A program made the position numbers and the translations under genes. From JAWKUK01 sp041398605 (GTDB taxonomy: Bacteria; Planctomycetota; UBA1135; GCA-002686595), in contig JAWKUK010000016.1 in NCBI GenBank assembly GCA_041398605.1, forward strand, positions 139,855-203,854: a DNA stretch of 64,000 nucleotides, given 5' to 3'. The notes beneath the pieces are model-generated. The model was not told where the DNA came from. It made no database searches and saw only the letters and a program-made list of their open reading frames with translations. This document shows, piece after piece, positions 18,875-28,819 of this stretch. The first letter of the stretch is position 1. Every line of letters starts with the position of its first letter.

Positions 18875-20647
18875 TCAGCGTGGCGCGGTGAGGGACTGGA
18901 GCGTGAGGACCTCCTCATGCAGGACCGCGTCGGGCGTCTGGAACGTCGCGCGGAGGCGCCCTTGCAGCGCAGTCACGATGCAGACGACGTGGCCCTCGCC
19001 CGAGTCGAAGCGCAGGCCCGGGTGGGGCACGTTCGCGGCCTCGATGATGCGGCTGTGCATCGGCGAGCTAATGAGCTCGACGAGCGCATAGCCGACGAGG
19101 GCCTTCGTGTCGTGCACGACGACACGCGAGCGATGGATGTCGCCGCCGACGAGCACGACGCCGGAGATGTGCTCCTCGCCGAGGAAGCGGCAGAGTCCTT
19201 CGAACTCGGCCGGGTACGCGCCCCAGTGGTCGGTCTTGCCTGGGCGCACGGCGCCGTTCCAGATCATCCCGCACGCGAGGACCTTGAACTCTGCGCGTGA
19301 GCCGCGGAGCCCCTCGCGCAGCCAATCCCATTGGGCGCGTCCGAGCAGCGTCGGTTGCGCCGGATCGAACTCGCTGGGCGCCGTGCGCGCGAACCAGCGT
19401 GTGTCGAGCAGGAACACGTCGACCTCGGGGTAGTGGAACGACGTGTAGACGCCCTCCTCGTTCGCCCCGTATTGCAGCTTGGCGGGCAGGTCCACCCGCG
19501 GTCGAGTGGACAAGGGCAGCCAGGGCGAGTCAGCCGGCTGGGGCTGCGCCGCCGTGTCCGGGTCGCCGGGTTGACGCGCGGGCCACGCGCCGCGCGCGGC
19601 GAGGAACGCGGCGCGCGCGTGCTCCTTGCCCGTGAGCCGGCCATCGGAGTCGTTGCGGCCGAAGTCGTGGTCGTCCCACGTCGCGAACACGGGCGTCGTG
19701 CGCGCGAGCTCGGCGAACGGCGGAAAGGCCGCAAACTCGTGGTGCCGGCGGGCTTGGACCTCCGGGTCCGTCGAGTCGATGTAGGGCGTGTCGCCGAGCA
19801 GAACGACGGCGTCGGGTGCGAGCGCGCCGAGGAGCCGCCAGGCGCGCGCGGTGCCCTCGTCCTCGTCGGCGCACGAGCCAAACGCGAGGCGCGCGGGGAG
19901 CGAGGCTGGCAGGACCTCGCTGCGCGCCGCCGCGGGTGGGAGCGCGCCGACGAACGGCGCCCCCGCGGCCGCCGAGTCACCTGCTGCGCGCCAGCGCACG
20001 AGCGTTGGCGTCACCCCGTCGAGCACGAGCTCGCCGGGTGGGTTCGCGAACCGGACCCGGGCCTCGCCCCCTTGCGCCGCGGACACCTCGACGTACGCGA
20101 TGCGGTGGGAGCGCGGATCGATGGCGGCGCTCGTGACGCCCCCATGGGCTTCGACCCCGCGGTAGTTGCGCAGGCTCAAGGGCTCGACGGGGTCGATCGC
20201 GAAGGCCTGAGCGCCGTTCGTAACGAGCAGCTCATCCGAGCCTGGGATCGCGGTGAGGTCACATGGACCAGCGGCGAACGGCGGGGCCCATATGACCCGG
20301 CCAGCGGAGCACGAGCCGTCCTTCGGGTCGACCATGTAGACCGTGAGGCGATTGTCAGCGAACGTGTAGAGCGCGCCGCGGCGCGCGTCGTACACCACGC
20401 CGCGCTGCAGCTGGCGCCGGGTGTCCTCGGAGCGCGCTTCACGCGCGGTGACAACCGGCGCGCCAGCGCGCCATGCGACCGTCAGGACTTCGTCGATGGC
20501 CTCGACGAGCAGCTCGGACTCGGCGCTCGCAAGTGCGGCGGCGCGCGCCGCGGGCGGCGCAGCTTGAACGCTGGCGTCCAGGTCGGAGGAGAGCGCGCTG
20601 ACTCCGAACGCGAGCCAGAGTCGAGCGATGTGGGCGGTGCGTGCCAT
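18875..20647 (-). CDS. PhoD-family metallophosphatase (alkaline phosphatase D-like), secreted
   Basis: 590 residues. Motifs of the PhoD family occur in order: AFGSCADEDEG (about 262), LLGDTPYID (about 280-288), TWDDHDFGRNDSDG (about 320), DVFLLDTRWF, and VLVGGDIHRSR (metal-binding GDxH) at about 510. Known role of the family: Ca/Fe-dependent phosphomonoesterase or phosphodiesterase outside the cytoplasm; substrate cannot be told here. The first roughly 230 residues are not part of the catalytic core and include a propeller-like stretch (LLVTNGAQAFAIDPVEPL). The N terminus (MARTAHIARLWLAFGVSAL) is a likely signal peptide or anchor. An IS66 scar separates it from the sulfatase fusion upstream. 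Confidence 0.9.
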   Translation of the reverse strand: MARTAHIARLWLAFGVSALSSDLDASVQAAPPAARAAALASAESELLVEAIDEVLTVAWRAGAPVVTAREARSEDTRRQLQRGVVYDARRGALYTFADNRLTVYMVDPKDGSCSAGRVIWAPPFAAGPCDLTAIPGSDELLVTNGAQAFAIDPVEPLSLRNYRGVEAHGGVTSAAIDPRSHRIAYVEVSAAQGGEARVRFANPPGELVLDGVTPTLVRWRAAGDSAAAGAPFVGALPPAAARSEVLPASLPARLAFGSCADEDEGTARAWRLLGALAPDAVVLLGDTPYIDSTDPEVQARRHHEFAAFPPFAELARTTPVFATWDDHDFGRNDSDGRLTGKEHARAAFLAARGAWPARQPGDPDTAAQPQPADSPWLPLSTRPRVDLPAKLQYGANEEGVYTSFHYPEVDVFLLDTRWFARTAPSEFDPAQPTLLGRAQWDWLREGLRGSRAEFKVLACGMIWNGAVRPGKTDHWGAYPAEFEGLCRFLGEEHISGVVLVGGDIHRSRVVVHDTKALVGYALVELISSPMHSRIIEAANVPHPGLRFDSGEGHVVCIVTALQGRLRATFQTPDAVLHEEVLTLQSLTAPR

Positions 20648-20684
20648 GGGGCAGAGTGGGCCACGCGCTCGCCCGCACCGTCAA

Positions 20685-20828
20685 GCCCGCACGAGCAGCT
20701 GCGACGATCTGCGCGCTCGTGGAGTGCGCGAAGGCGTCGGGAGTCGACCCGTGCGCCTACCTCGAGGCCGTGTTGCGCGCCGTTGCCACGTTGCCGGCGT
20801 CACGGGCCGGCGAATTCACACCTTAGGC
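20685..20828 (+). pseudogene. IS66-family TnpC C-terminal scar
   Basis: The forward frame reads AAATICALVECAKASGVDP, then CAYLEAVLRAVATLPASR and EFTP plus a stop. This is the C-terminal (IS66_C) segment of an IS66 transposase. Nothing else of the element remains. It sits in the 237-base gap between two reverse-strand enzyme genes. Confidence 0.75.
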
Positions 20829-20884
20829 GATGGCGGGCAGCCTGCCGGCCTATCGCGACCTTAGCGGTGATGGCACCGAGCGGC

Positions 20885-23800
20885 TCATTCTTTCATGCGG
20901 CGCTCCTCCCGCGATCCGCCTGTTCCTGAACGGTCGCTGCCGCGCCGAGCATTCGGATCGAACGCGGGGTTGGGCCCGCGTGTAAGCGCGGCGCCGGTCT
21001 CGCGGAGCCAAGCCGTCAAGCGCGCATCGAGCGACGCGGCGACCTCTGGACGCGTCACGCGGAGGTCGCTCGCCTCGCGCGGGTCCGCGGATAGGTCGTA
21101 TAGCTCCGGTTCCTCGGCTTCGTAACGCCGCACGAGCTTCCAGTTGCCGCTGCGGATGGCACTCGCTGGGGTGCCTTGGCCGGTGTAACACGGGAAGTGC
21201 CAGTAGAGCGCGTCGCGATCGGGGGCCGGACCGCCCGCGAGGAGCGCAGCCAAGGAGACGCCATCGAGGTTCGGCCCCGGCGACAATCCAGCTTGCTCGA
21301 GCAGCGTCGGGTAGAGGTCGAGGCTCACGACGGGTTCGTCGATGCGCCGTCCGCCGCTGACACCGGCGCCGACGACGAGAAAGGGCACTCGCAAGCCGCC
21401 TTCGTAGAGCTCGCCTTTGCCCCCCGCCAGCGGCGCCGTTCGTCCCCGTTCACCGCCATTGTCGGACATGAAGAAGAGGATCGTCGAGTCCAGGAGCCCC
21501 TGTGCTTTCAGCCCATCGACGAGGCCCCCGATGCAACGGTCGACCGCTTCGACGGTCGCCGCGAACTCCGCCGAATCACCGCGTTCGAGCGCAGCAGCTT
21601 TGTACTTCGCGAGCAGATCCGGCTCGGGGTCGAACGGCGCGTGCACCGAATGGAGCGCGAGGTAACACAGGCTCGGGCGCGACTTGTTCTCGACGATGAA
21701 CTGCAGAGCGCGCGCGGTGAGTTCGTCAGGGAGCCGACGCCCTTGGCCGTCCTGGTACGCGTTCGATTCGAACCCAAGGTCACGCGGGACGACGGCGACA
21801 TCAAAGCCCTGTGCGCGCGGGGCTGCAGCGCCGCGCCCGAGGTTCCACATGCCGAAGAAACCCGTCGCGTAGCCTCCTTCGCGGAGCGCTTCGGCGAACG
21901 TCTCGGTCGCGGGCGCGAGCTCCGCAGCGCTCTCTGCCGCGAGGAGTTGGTGGTGTGCGGAACCAGGGTCATTGCGGTTGTCCACGACCGTGTACACACC
22001 GTGACGACCGGGCCACATCCCCGAGAGCAGAGATGCGCGAGTCGGAGCGCAGTTCGGCGCATTGGCGTAGGCGGCATCGAACACGACGCCCTGCACCGCT
22101 AGCGCATCGAGGCGCGGCGTCGCGATCCCACGGTTGCCCATGAAGCCGACGTCGTCCCACCCCATGTCGTCGACGAGCACGACCACAAACGACGGCGGGC
22201 GACGGCGAGTGTCCGCGCTCGCAGCGGAGTCCGCGCGGGAGGAGCTGCGTGGGGCGTCGCGCTCTGCCCTCGGTGCGGGTGTTGCGCCACGACGCTCGAC
22301 TTGCAGGACATCGCCCTCGGCCCCCCTGGTCGCCGCATCGAAGAAGCGCTCGAACGTCGGTTGCACTTCGCCGAGCGTCAGCGCGCCGTCGCCGTCCGTA
22401 TCCAACTCCGCACGGTGCTCCCGGAGGAAGCCCGCGACAGCAGACCGGACGCGCGCGCCCTGGGTGAGCTCTTCGGGAGTGATGCGCCCGTTCGAATCCT
22501 GGTCGAAACCCGCGAGGGCGCGCACGACCTCCGTCCGAAGCTCGGCGCGTGTCAACTGGCCGTCCCCGTCCCGGTCGAGCTCGGCGGAATGCACCGTCAA
22601 CCATGGCTCGCGCGGCGCTTCGGAGGCACCGGACGGTCCGTCTGGCGATCGTTCCCCGCGCCCCGTGCCGCCCGATCGTGCGCCACCCGATCGTGCGCCA
22701 CCCGACCGTGCGCCACCCGACCGTGCGCCACCCGACCGTGCGCCCGCGGTGCGCGGCGCCGGATGCGACTCCTCGCGCACCGTGCCATCAGGAGCGATGA
22801 AACGGAACTCCACCCCGCCCTCTGCGTTGATGCGGTACTCGATACGATAGGTCCGATTGTTCCGTGAATACTCCAGCGCGGCCCCTCCCCGCGCACGCGG
22901 GTCTCCTTGGAAGTCCGTGATCGTGGCGCCGCGCAGGGGCGTCGTGAAGGGACGCCACCCCTGGGTCTCTGGACGCGCTGCGAGGTCTACAGCACCTCGG
23001 AACGCGCCGAGGGTGTACGGTTTGTCGAGCGAGCCGTGGTAGTGGTACGGACCCTCGCCGTGGCGATGCCCGTGGGCGGAGTCAAGCGCGCTGACGGCAG
23101 AGCCGTCCGCTTCGACCGTGCCGTAGAGTGGGATCCCGTCCAAACCGAAGGCGATCGGCTTGCCGGGGCCGACGACCTCTATGAGGTGCAGGGGCGCCGT
23201 GTGATAGTGGTAGTCGTCCGCGCGACCGGCATGTCCGCCGAATGTGTCGAGCTCGCCGTGTTCGAACGCATCGTGCCGCCCGCCTTGGGTCGTCGGGTGG
23301 AAGATGGGCACACCATTGACCGCCAACGCGATCGGTCCCTCGAGCACCGTAGGGATCGGCTCGTCGAGGAGCTTGGGACGGCGCGGGATCCGGAACACAT
23401 TCTCACCGGTGAACCGTTGCGGGAGCGGCACCTGCTGGTTCCAAGCGCGGATTCCGACCATCATCGGATGATTGGGCAGCCCGTCGCTCGCGACGTAGAG
23501 GAAGTCATCGTCCCAGTGGACTTCCACTCCAGGAAAGGCGAGGAACGGCCGCGCTTCGGGCGGCGCTTCGCTCACTCGATCGGGCTCTTCTCCGCCGCCG
23601 CGGCGATCGCCGGAGGCAGGCGCCGCGTCGCGGCCGTCGGCGTCGGGTTCTTGGTCGTTCGAGCGGTCGCGCCTCGGTTCGCGCTCGCCGTTCCGTCTGC
23701 GCGCTCGCCGGTCTTCCGTGGGACCCGCGGTTTCCCCCTTGGCCTGGGGATTCGGGACTGGCAGTTGCGCGCCGAGCCGCTTCAAGTGCGCGACCAATGC

Positions 23801-25195
23801 CTCCCGCAGCTCCTTGGCTTCTTCGGGTCTTTCGGTCGCCAGATCCGTAACCTCGCCGGGGTCACGCGCCAAGTCGTAGAGCGCGACCGCACCGGTCTCG
23901 TAGTCGAGGCACACTTTCAATGTCCCGCGGCGGAGCGCTGATTCGGGGCGAGCCTGACCCTGGTAATGAGGGAAATGAAAGACGAGCCCTGGCTCCGGCC
24001 GCGCGAGCGCCTGCGCGGGATCCCGGGCGAGCGCGGCGAAGCTCACACCCTCCACTTCCTTCGGCACCGCGTCCAGAGCGCCCGCCCAGTCGGCGAATGT
24101 TGGCAGGAGGTCGAAACCGACGATCGGTGCGGCGCACCATGAGTCTGCCGGGACGCCGGGCCCGCGAAGAATGAACGGCACCCGGATCCCGCCCTCGGAC
24201 AAGCCCCCCTTTCCGCCCGTCAGTCGCTCTGCATTCTGCCGAGCACGGTCCTTCTGGCCAGCGTTGTCTGGGCTCGACTGGCCGTTGTCGGAGGTGTAGA
24301 TGACGTAGGTGCTGGGCGTGAGCTGCAGCTCGTCGATGACGTCGAGCAGTCGACCCACACCCTCGTCGAGGTCTTCGGTGATCGCTGCGCGCTGCAGCTC
24401 CTTTTCGTTGCGCCACGTCCCGCGCGCGCGGAGCCGCTCCAGAGTTGCGGGACGCGCGTTCTGTGGATAGTGCAAGGGGTAGTACGAGACCTGCAAGAAG
24501 AACGGTCGGCCGCCCTCCTTTGCATCGGCCATGAATTTGCGAGCGCGCTCGGCGACTCCGAACACATCGCCCGGATTGGGGTCGACAAAGGGCGCTGCGT
24601 CGTTGTTCCCAGTGTCACCGTCATGCACGTCATAGCCGTGCGCGCCGGGGCCGCCCCCGGAGAGGTGCCACTTGCCGAGGTGGGCCGTGGCGTAGCCCTC
24701 GGCGCCGAGCAGCTCACCGATGGTGAGGTCACGGGTTGGAATCGCCCGGATCGACTTGGGCGGGACGAGCGGATAACCGTCCGCTGCAGTGACGGACTGC
24801 GCAGCTTTTGTCCAGTGCAGGGTCGCAGGGCTCTTGCCGGTCTGGATCGAGATTCGCGAGGGGCTGCAAACTGGCGCCGGTGCATAGGCGTCGCTGAAGC
24901 GCATGCCCTGGGCAGCCAGGCGTGCGAGGTTCGGCGTCTGGATACGCGGGGAAGAGGCACCTGCGAGCGAGGGGTGCATGGGCACGGAGAGCCCGCCCCA
25001 GGCCTGGTCATCGGACACGAGCAGGACGATGTTCGGGCGGCTCGCGTCCGCAGTGCTACGGGATTTCGGCAGGTCCGAAGCGCTTGCCGCCCCCAGGTTC
25101 GGGCCGGGCTCGATTGCGTCTGCGCCCGCGACGCAGAAGGCGAGAAGCAAGGGAATGGACACGCGCGCAGCGACGAAGGAGGCGTGACGAAGCAT
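20885..25195 (-). CDS. Sulfatase - YHYH - EF-hand - sulfatase fusion, secreted
   Basis: 1436 residues with an N-terminal signal peptide (VSIPLLLAFCVAGADA). Domain 1 (about 52-480) is a sulfatase starting RPNIVLLVSDDQAWGG, with the formylglycine motif CSPSR at 110-114. Next comes a charged Arg/Asp/Glu linker, then a YHYH domain (about 590-770) with DDYHYH near 663 and GPYHYHG near 717. A Gly/Arg/Ser repeat linker follows. Three EF-hand loops (about 870-960) read DRDGDGQLTRAE, DQDSNGRITPEE and DTDGDGALTLGE. Domain 2 (about 998-1415) is a second sulfatase starting FVVVLVDDMGWDD, with CAPTR near 1048. Both active-site cysteines are present, so both halves may be active once modified by a formylglycine-generating enzyme, which is not in the window. 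Sulfated polysaccharides are the usual planctomycete substrate class (family knowledge). Confidence 0.92.
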   Translation of the reverse strand: MLRHASFVAARVSIPLLLAFCVAGADAIEPGPNLGAASASDLPKSRSTADASRPNIVLLVSDDQAWGGLSVPMHPSLAGASSPRIQTPNLARLAAQGMRFSDAYAPAPVCSPSRISIQTGKSPATLHWTKAAQSVTAADGYPLVPPKSIRAIPTRDLTIGELLGAEGYATAHLGKWHLSGGGPGAHGYDVHDGDTGNNDAAPFVDPNPGDVFGVAERARKFMADAKEGGRPFFLQVSYYPLHYPQNARPATLERLRARGTWRNEKELQRAAITEDLDEGVGRLLDVIDELQLTPSTYVIYTSDNGQSSPDNAGQKDRARQNAERLTGGKGGLSEGGIRVPFILRGPGVPADSWCAAPIVGFDLLPTFADWAGALDAVPKEVEGVSFAALARDPAQALARPEPGLVFHFPHYQGQARPESALRRGTLKVCLDYETGAVALYDLARDPGEVTDLATERPEEAKELREALVAHLKRLGAQLPVPNPQAKGETAGPTEDRRARRRNGEREPRRDRSNDQEPDADGRDAAPASGDRRGGGEEPDRVSEAPPEARPFLAFPGVEVHWDDDFLYVASDGLPNHPMMVGIRAWNQQVPLPQRFTGENVFRIPRRPKLLDEPIPTVLEGPIALAVNGVPIFHPTTQGGRHDAFEHGELDTFGGHAGRADDYHYHTAPLHLIEVVGPGKPIAFGLDGIPLYGTVEADGSAVSALDSAHGHRHGEGPYHYHGSLDKPYTLGAFRGAVDLAARPETQGWRPFTTPLRGATITDFQGDPRARGGAALEYSRNNRTYRIEYRINAEGGVEFRFIAPDGTVREESHPAPRTAGARSGGARSGGARSGGARSGGARSGGTGRGERSPDGPSGASEAPREPWLTVHSAELDRDGDGQLTRAELRTEVVRALAGFDQDSNGRITPEELTQGARVRSAVAGFLREHRAELDTDGDGALTLGEVQPTFERFFDAATRGAEGDVLQVERRGATPAPRAERDAPRSSSRADSAASADTRRRPPSFVVVLVDDMGWDDVGFMGNRGIATPRLDALAVQGVVFDAAYANAPNCAPTRASLLSGMWPGRHGVYTVVDNRNDPGSAHHQLLAAESAAELAPATETFAEALREGGYATGFFGMWNLGRGAAAPRAQGFDVAVVPRDLGFESNAYQDGQGRRLPDELTARALQFIVENKSRPSLCYLALHSVHAPFDPEPDLLAKYKAAALERGDSAEFAATVEAVDRCIGGLVDGLKAQGLLDSTILFFMSDNGGERGRTAPLAGGKGELYEGGLRVPFLVVGAGVSGGRRIDEPVVSLDLYPTLLEQAGLSPGPNLDGVSLAALLAGGPAPDRDALYWHFPCYTGQGTPASAIRSGNWKLVRRYEAEEPELYDLSADPREASDLRVTRPEVAASLDARLTAWLRETGAALTRGPNPAFDPNARRGSDRSGTGGSREERRMKE
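22672..22744. repeat. 15-bp tandem repeat inside the sulfatase fusion gene
   Basis: Just under five tandem copies of a 15-base unit (CCGAYCGTGCGCCAC on the plus strand) encode repeated RSGGA in the linker between the YHYH and EF-hand domains. The unit is a multiple of three, so copy-number change would alter linker length without breaking the frame. Confidence 0.85.
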
Positions 25196-25406
25196 GGCTG
25201 GAGCGGCGGGAACGGGGCCTGGGCGAGGTCGAACCCGGGCCCCGCTTGGAGGTTCCGCTGCACGCGCCAGGTCCGCCTGCGGATGGAGCGGCTTGCGCCC
25301 GTCGCCCCACAGAGCAACGGTGCTGCCCCAATCAGGGCGTCAGCTTGGTCCCGTCCTCTCACGACCAAGAGACGACGCGTGTGTGCGCGCGGGGCGCCCC
25401 TTGGGC

Positions 25407-25747
25407 GTTGTCGACATTGGGGACGGTGCCGGCAAGACCCTACCAGCGGATGCTGGGCTGAAGACACACGCGTGGAGGGCGCGCCTCGAGCGCGTTACGT
25501 AGTCCACCCAGGACAACCGGAGACCACAACGATGAGGACCAGCGAGGGCAGGATCGAACCGCGCGGACCGCCCAGTCCGGGTGACGGCGCCGAGCTCCTT
25601 GGACGGCCGCCGCCCACACCGTCAGCGACGCACAGTCCGTGGGATAGATCGCAGCACGCAGGCGGGACGGACCCCCGCGAACACCTGGATCAAAGCAATC
25701 TGCTAGATCCACTCCGAGCGGGCATGGAAGCAAGGCGCAGGCACACC
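25407..25747 (+). repeat. Orphan IS110-type non-coding end (copy 1)
   Basis: Bases 25436-25747 align without any gap to 42061-42372, which follows a degraded IS110-family transposase. My hand count is about 36 differences in 312 positions. A weaker match extends upstream to 25407. No transposase frame is left beside this copy. IS110-family elements carry a structured non-coding RNA in one end, so this region may encode one (inference). Confidence 0.75.
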
Positions 25748-26068
25748 TTGGCAGGGGCGCAGCTCGATCGCCTCACAGCGATCGTCCCGGCACCCACTCC
25801 AGCGAAGCTCACTGCAAGTGTTGACCCGGAGGGGCCATCGCATGGAAGGCGCTCGAGAGAGGGTGTTCTGGGCTCTTCGGTCTGTTGTTCGGCCATGGGC
25901 GCCAGCGACGTGCTGCGCGCTAAGTCCTGGTACCGCGACATCGGCGGCGCGGGGTGGAACGACTCGGACACGCTGGAAGTGACCTTCTGCGACTGAATTG
26001 GCTGGCCTTGCCCAGAGCCCTCAAAATCCAGTGGTTTTTGCCAACGCGGGCGCGGTTCGAGGGACATC
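25748..26068. other. Gene-free stretch upstream of the sigma fusion gene
   Basis: About 320 bases. Open frames are present on both strands but none is recognisable. The last 60 bases become locally AT-richer (CCTCAAAATCCAGTGGTTTT near 26020-26040), a plausible promoter area for the gene at 26069, but no clear box can be named. Confidence 0.3.
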
Positions 26069-28819
26069 GTGGTGATGACACAGACGCTCGAACGCCCGAT
26101 GCAAGCGGATCTCTCAGTCGATGGACCGTGGGTCCGCAACTTGGCCTACCAGCTCGTCAGAGAGCACGCCGACGCCGATGACCTCGCGCAGGACACTTGG
26201 TTGGCCACGCTGCGAGGTCAGCCGCGCTCCGTGCGCCCGTGGCTCGGCGGGGTCGTGCGTAAGTTGGCCTTGAGGCACGTTCGACGCCGAGCGCTGGGCA
26301 GGACCCAGGTCGCAACTGACGCGCTGGCCACGCAGGCCGCGCGTGAGGCGCCGCCCGACGAGGCCGCGGAGACGCGCGAGCAGTGTGAGCTGCTCGTTGA
26401 ACTGATCGGCGAGCTCCCTGAGCCCGAGCGGAGGGTCATCGCGATGCGGTTCGTGCAAGGCATGGACTTGAACGAGATCGCCGCGCGCCTCGAGGTCCCC
26501 GCCGGGACCGTCCGTTGGCGGCAGAAGCGCGCGCTCGAACAGCTCCGAGCCAGCCTCGACGCGCGCAACGGCGGAGACCGCACACGCTGGACTGTGGCGC
26601 TCTGGCCCCTGGCGCGGCGGAGCAGCGCGGCTGCGCCTGCGTTGGCGCCCGTGCTTGTGTGCGCCGCCGCAGTCGCGTTCATCGGCGCGCTCGGCTGGAC
26701 GATCTCGTCACCGACGGTCGCAGCCGCCGGCGCGTCCCGAGCGACGGCGTTCGCGCCCCCCGTCCCGCAGCCCGAGGCCTCCCCGACGCTCGCTGAGCCG
26801 GGTCCGGCGAGCATCACCCTAGACGCCATGGCCGCTGAGGCCATGAGCGCTCGCAACGAGGCACCTCGCAGCGCCGCGGGTACGCCACGCTTCGATGTCT
26901 TGGTCGTCGAAGCGAGCAGCAACGCGCCGATCGAGGGCGCCCTGGTCGCCGTGATCCCGAGCACGGTCGACGTCGGCTGGAGCCCGCAAGAGGTGTCGGG
27001 CTCCGTGGCGCGCCCCGGCGAATCTCCGCACACGGACTCCGCGGGTCGCGCAACGGTCTTGGCCGTCCAGGGTGAAGCCGTACGCTTGATGGCGTGCATC
27101 ATCGGGAAGGACGCGGCATCGACCGTCAGTGCGCCGATGACCCTGGGCGCCGACGAGGCGCGCGCGATCACGCTCCGCGTCGTGGACCAATCTAAGTGCA
27201 CGCTGTCGGGGCGCGTCGTCGAACTCGAGTCGGGGAGGCCCATACCAGGCGTCACCGTCAGGATCACCGGCGTGAAGGACCAACCCGCGCGCGGCGACTC
27301 GTGTGTCGGACTCGAGCAGGTGACGGCCCCAGACGGGCGCTTCAGCTTCGAGGTCAGGCCGGCCTCTTCACTCGGGCTCGAGCTGCGCGCCGAGGGCTTT
27401 GCCGTCGGCTACGCCATCGTGCCGGTGCACCGCGATCAAGACCCCGCGCGCCCCATCGAAGTCACGCTCTCGCGCGCGGCGCAGCTCGACGTGCGCGTCA
27501 CGGATCACGCCGGGCGCCCGCTCGCCGAGGCCAACGTGACGGTGCACGGCAGCACGCTCGGGTACCTGCAGTGCAAGACCGAAGTCATCGGTTGGTCACC
27601 GTTCCAGAGGTCCGAATGGACCGGCATCACCGACTCGACGGGGCGCTGCGAGCTCGACGGATTGCAGCCCGGCCTCGAGCTGAGGGTCGAGGCCCAGACC
27701 GCGGGAGGGCTCCGAACAAGCGCCGAGGCCGGGCCGTTCGCGCCTGGGTCGCGGAACTCGCTGGAGGTCCGGCTCGAGCCCGGCTGTCGCTTGACCGTCC
27801 GCGTCACGGACGTCACAGGCGCGCCGGTCGTCGATGCAGAGCTCTGGCTGGTGCGGTCCGAAGGCGAGTCCATCGCGCGTGTCGAGTCCGGCGACGCGGA
27901 GCGCGCGCATTCCAGGCAGTCCACGGACCTGCTCGGGCAGGTCGTCTTCGAGCACGTCCCCGCGGGGACCTGGTGGATCGCGCCGGCGCCGGACATCGTC
28001 GAGCGGCTCGGCTGCGACTCGTTCGCGCAGGCGCTCGTGATCCCCGCAGGGCAGGCAGAGCTCGAGGTCCCGCTGGCCCTCCGCCGCGGGCAGTGGATCC
28101 AGGGACACGTCGTCGACGCGCGGGGTCGACCGCGTGGCGGGGTCATCATCGACGCAAGCGAGGCGGTCGTCGGGAGTACCGCCGACGATGGTACGTTCCG
28201 CGTGGGCCCCTTCGTCGAGCCTGTGGCGCTCTCCGCGCGCACGAGGTCGGGGCTGGTGTGGTCCGCGCCGATCACCGTTAGGCCGGGTGCAGTCGACGTC
28301 GCCTTGGTGCTGCCGCCGACCGTGCGGCTCGCGGGTGAAGTGCGCGTAGGCGGCGAGCTCCTGAAGGGCGTGCACGAGGCGTTCTGGTCGCAGGACCCGC
28401 CGACCTTCGGGCTAGGGTTCCAGGGATTCTGGATCGAAGAAGGACACTTTGAGACCGACGACTTACCGGTCACTCGCTACGGGCTCTGTGTCGTGACGCA
28501 CACACACATCGGGATCCTGACCGGGATCGAGGTGACACGAGACGAGGACCCCTTGGACCTCCGCGTCGAGATGCAGCCGGCGGCGAGCGTGCGCATTCGT
28601 TCGGCCGGACCGCGCGACGAGGTCACGCGGCTCCAAGTGCGACATGGCGGCTGTCTCGTCCATCCGCTCCTGAGCGTGCGAGGAGGCGACGAAATCAGCG
28701 TGAACGTGCCGGTCGGCGCGAATCACATCCGCGTGTTCGAAGACCCTGAATGGGTCGACCAAGAGGAGCCGTTCGAGGCACGCATCGCAGCGGAGGCCGT
28801 CATCGTTCTCGGCAGATAG
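26069..28819 (+). CDS. ECF sigma factor fused to membrane helix and carboxypeptidase-regulatory-like domains
   Basis: 916 residues. Residues 1-170 are an ECF sigma factor: region 2 DADDLAQDTWLATLRGQP, region 4 GELPEPERRVIAMRFVQG and LNEIAARLEVPAGTVRWRQK. One membrane helix follows (about 190-214, VLVCAAAVAFIGALGWTI). The rest (about 250-916) is a string of beta-sandwich repeats of the carboxypeptidase regulatory-like type, such as CTLSGRVVELESGRPIPGVTV, RVTDHAGRPLAEANVTVHG and WIQGHVVDARGRPRGGVI. The sigma part would face the cytoplasm and the repeats the outside. The GTG at 26069 is preferred because GAGGG lies 5 bases upstream; an ATG at 26075 is possible. How the sigma part is released is unknown; regulated proteolysis is one option. 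No separate anti-sigma gene was seen. Confidence 0.9.
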   Translation: MVMTQTLERPMQADLSVDGPWVRNLAYQLVREHADADDLAQDTWLATLRGQPRSVRPWLGGVVRKLALRHVRRRALGRTQVATDALATQAAREAPPDEAAETREQCELLVELIGELPEPERRVIAMRFVQGMDLNEIAARLEVPAGTVRWRQKRALEQLRASLDARNGGDRTRWTVALWPLARRSSAAAPALAPVLVCAAAVAFIGALGWTISSPTVAAAGASRATAFAPPVPQPEASPTLAEPGPASITLDAMAAEAMSARNEAPRSAAGTPRFDVLVVEASSNAPIEGALVAVIPSTVDVGWSPQEVSGSVARPGESPHTDSAGRATVLAVQGEAVRLMACIIGKDAASTVSAPMTLGADEARAITLRVVDQSKCTLSGRVVELESGRPIPGVTVRITGVKDQPARGDSCVGLEQVTAPDGRFSFEVRPASSLGLELRAEGFAVGYAIVPVHRDQDPARPIEVTLSRAAQLDVRVTDHAGRPLAEANVTVHGSTLGYLQCKTEVIGWSPFQRSEWTGITDSTGRCELDGLQPGLELRVEAQTAGGLRTSAEAGPFAPGSRNSLEVRLEPGCRLTVRVTDVTGAPVVDAELWLVRSEGESIARVESGDAERAHSRQSTDLLGQVVFEHVPAGTWWIAPAPDIVERLGCDSFAQALVIPAGQAELEVPLALRRGQWIQGHVVDARGRPRGGVIIDASEAVVGSTADDGTFRVGPFVEPVALSARTRSGLVWSAPITVRPGAVDVALVLPPTVRLAGEVRVGGELLKGVHEAFWSQDPPTFGLGFQGFWIEEGHFETDDLPVTRYGLCVVTHTHIGILTGIEVTRDEDPLDLRVEMQPAASVRIRSAGPRDEVTRLQVRHGGCLVHPLLSVRGGDEISVNVPVGANHIRVFEDPEWVDQEEPFEARIAAEAVIVLGR

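Noticed and set aside
22672..22744. CRISPR array
   Set aside because: The 15-base units are contiguous with no spacers and encode RSGGA repeats in frame.
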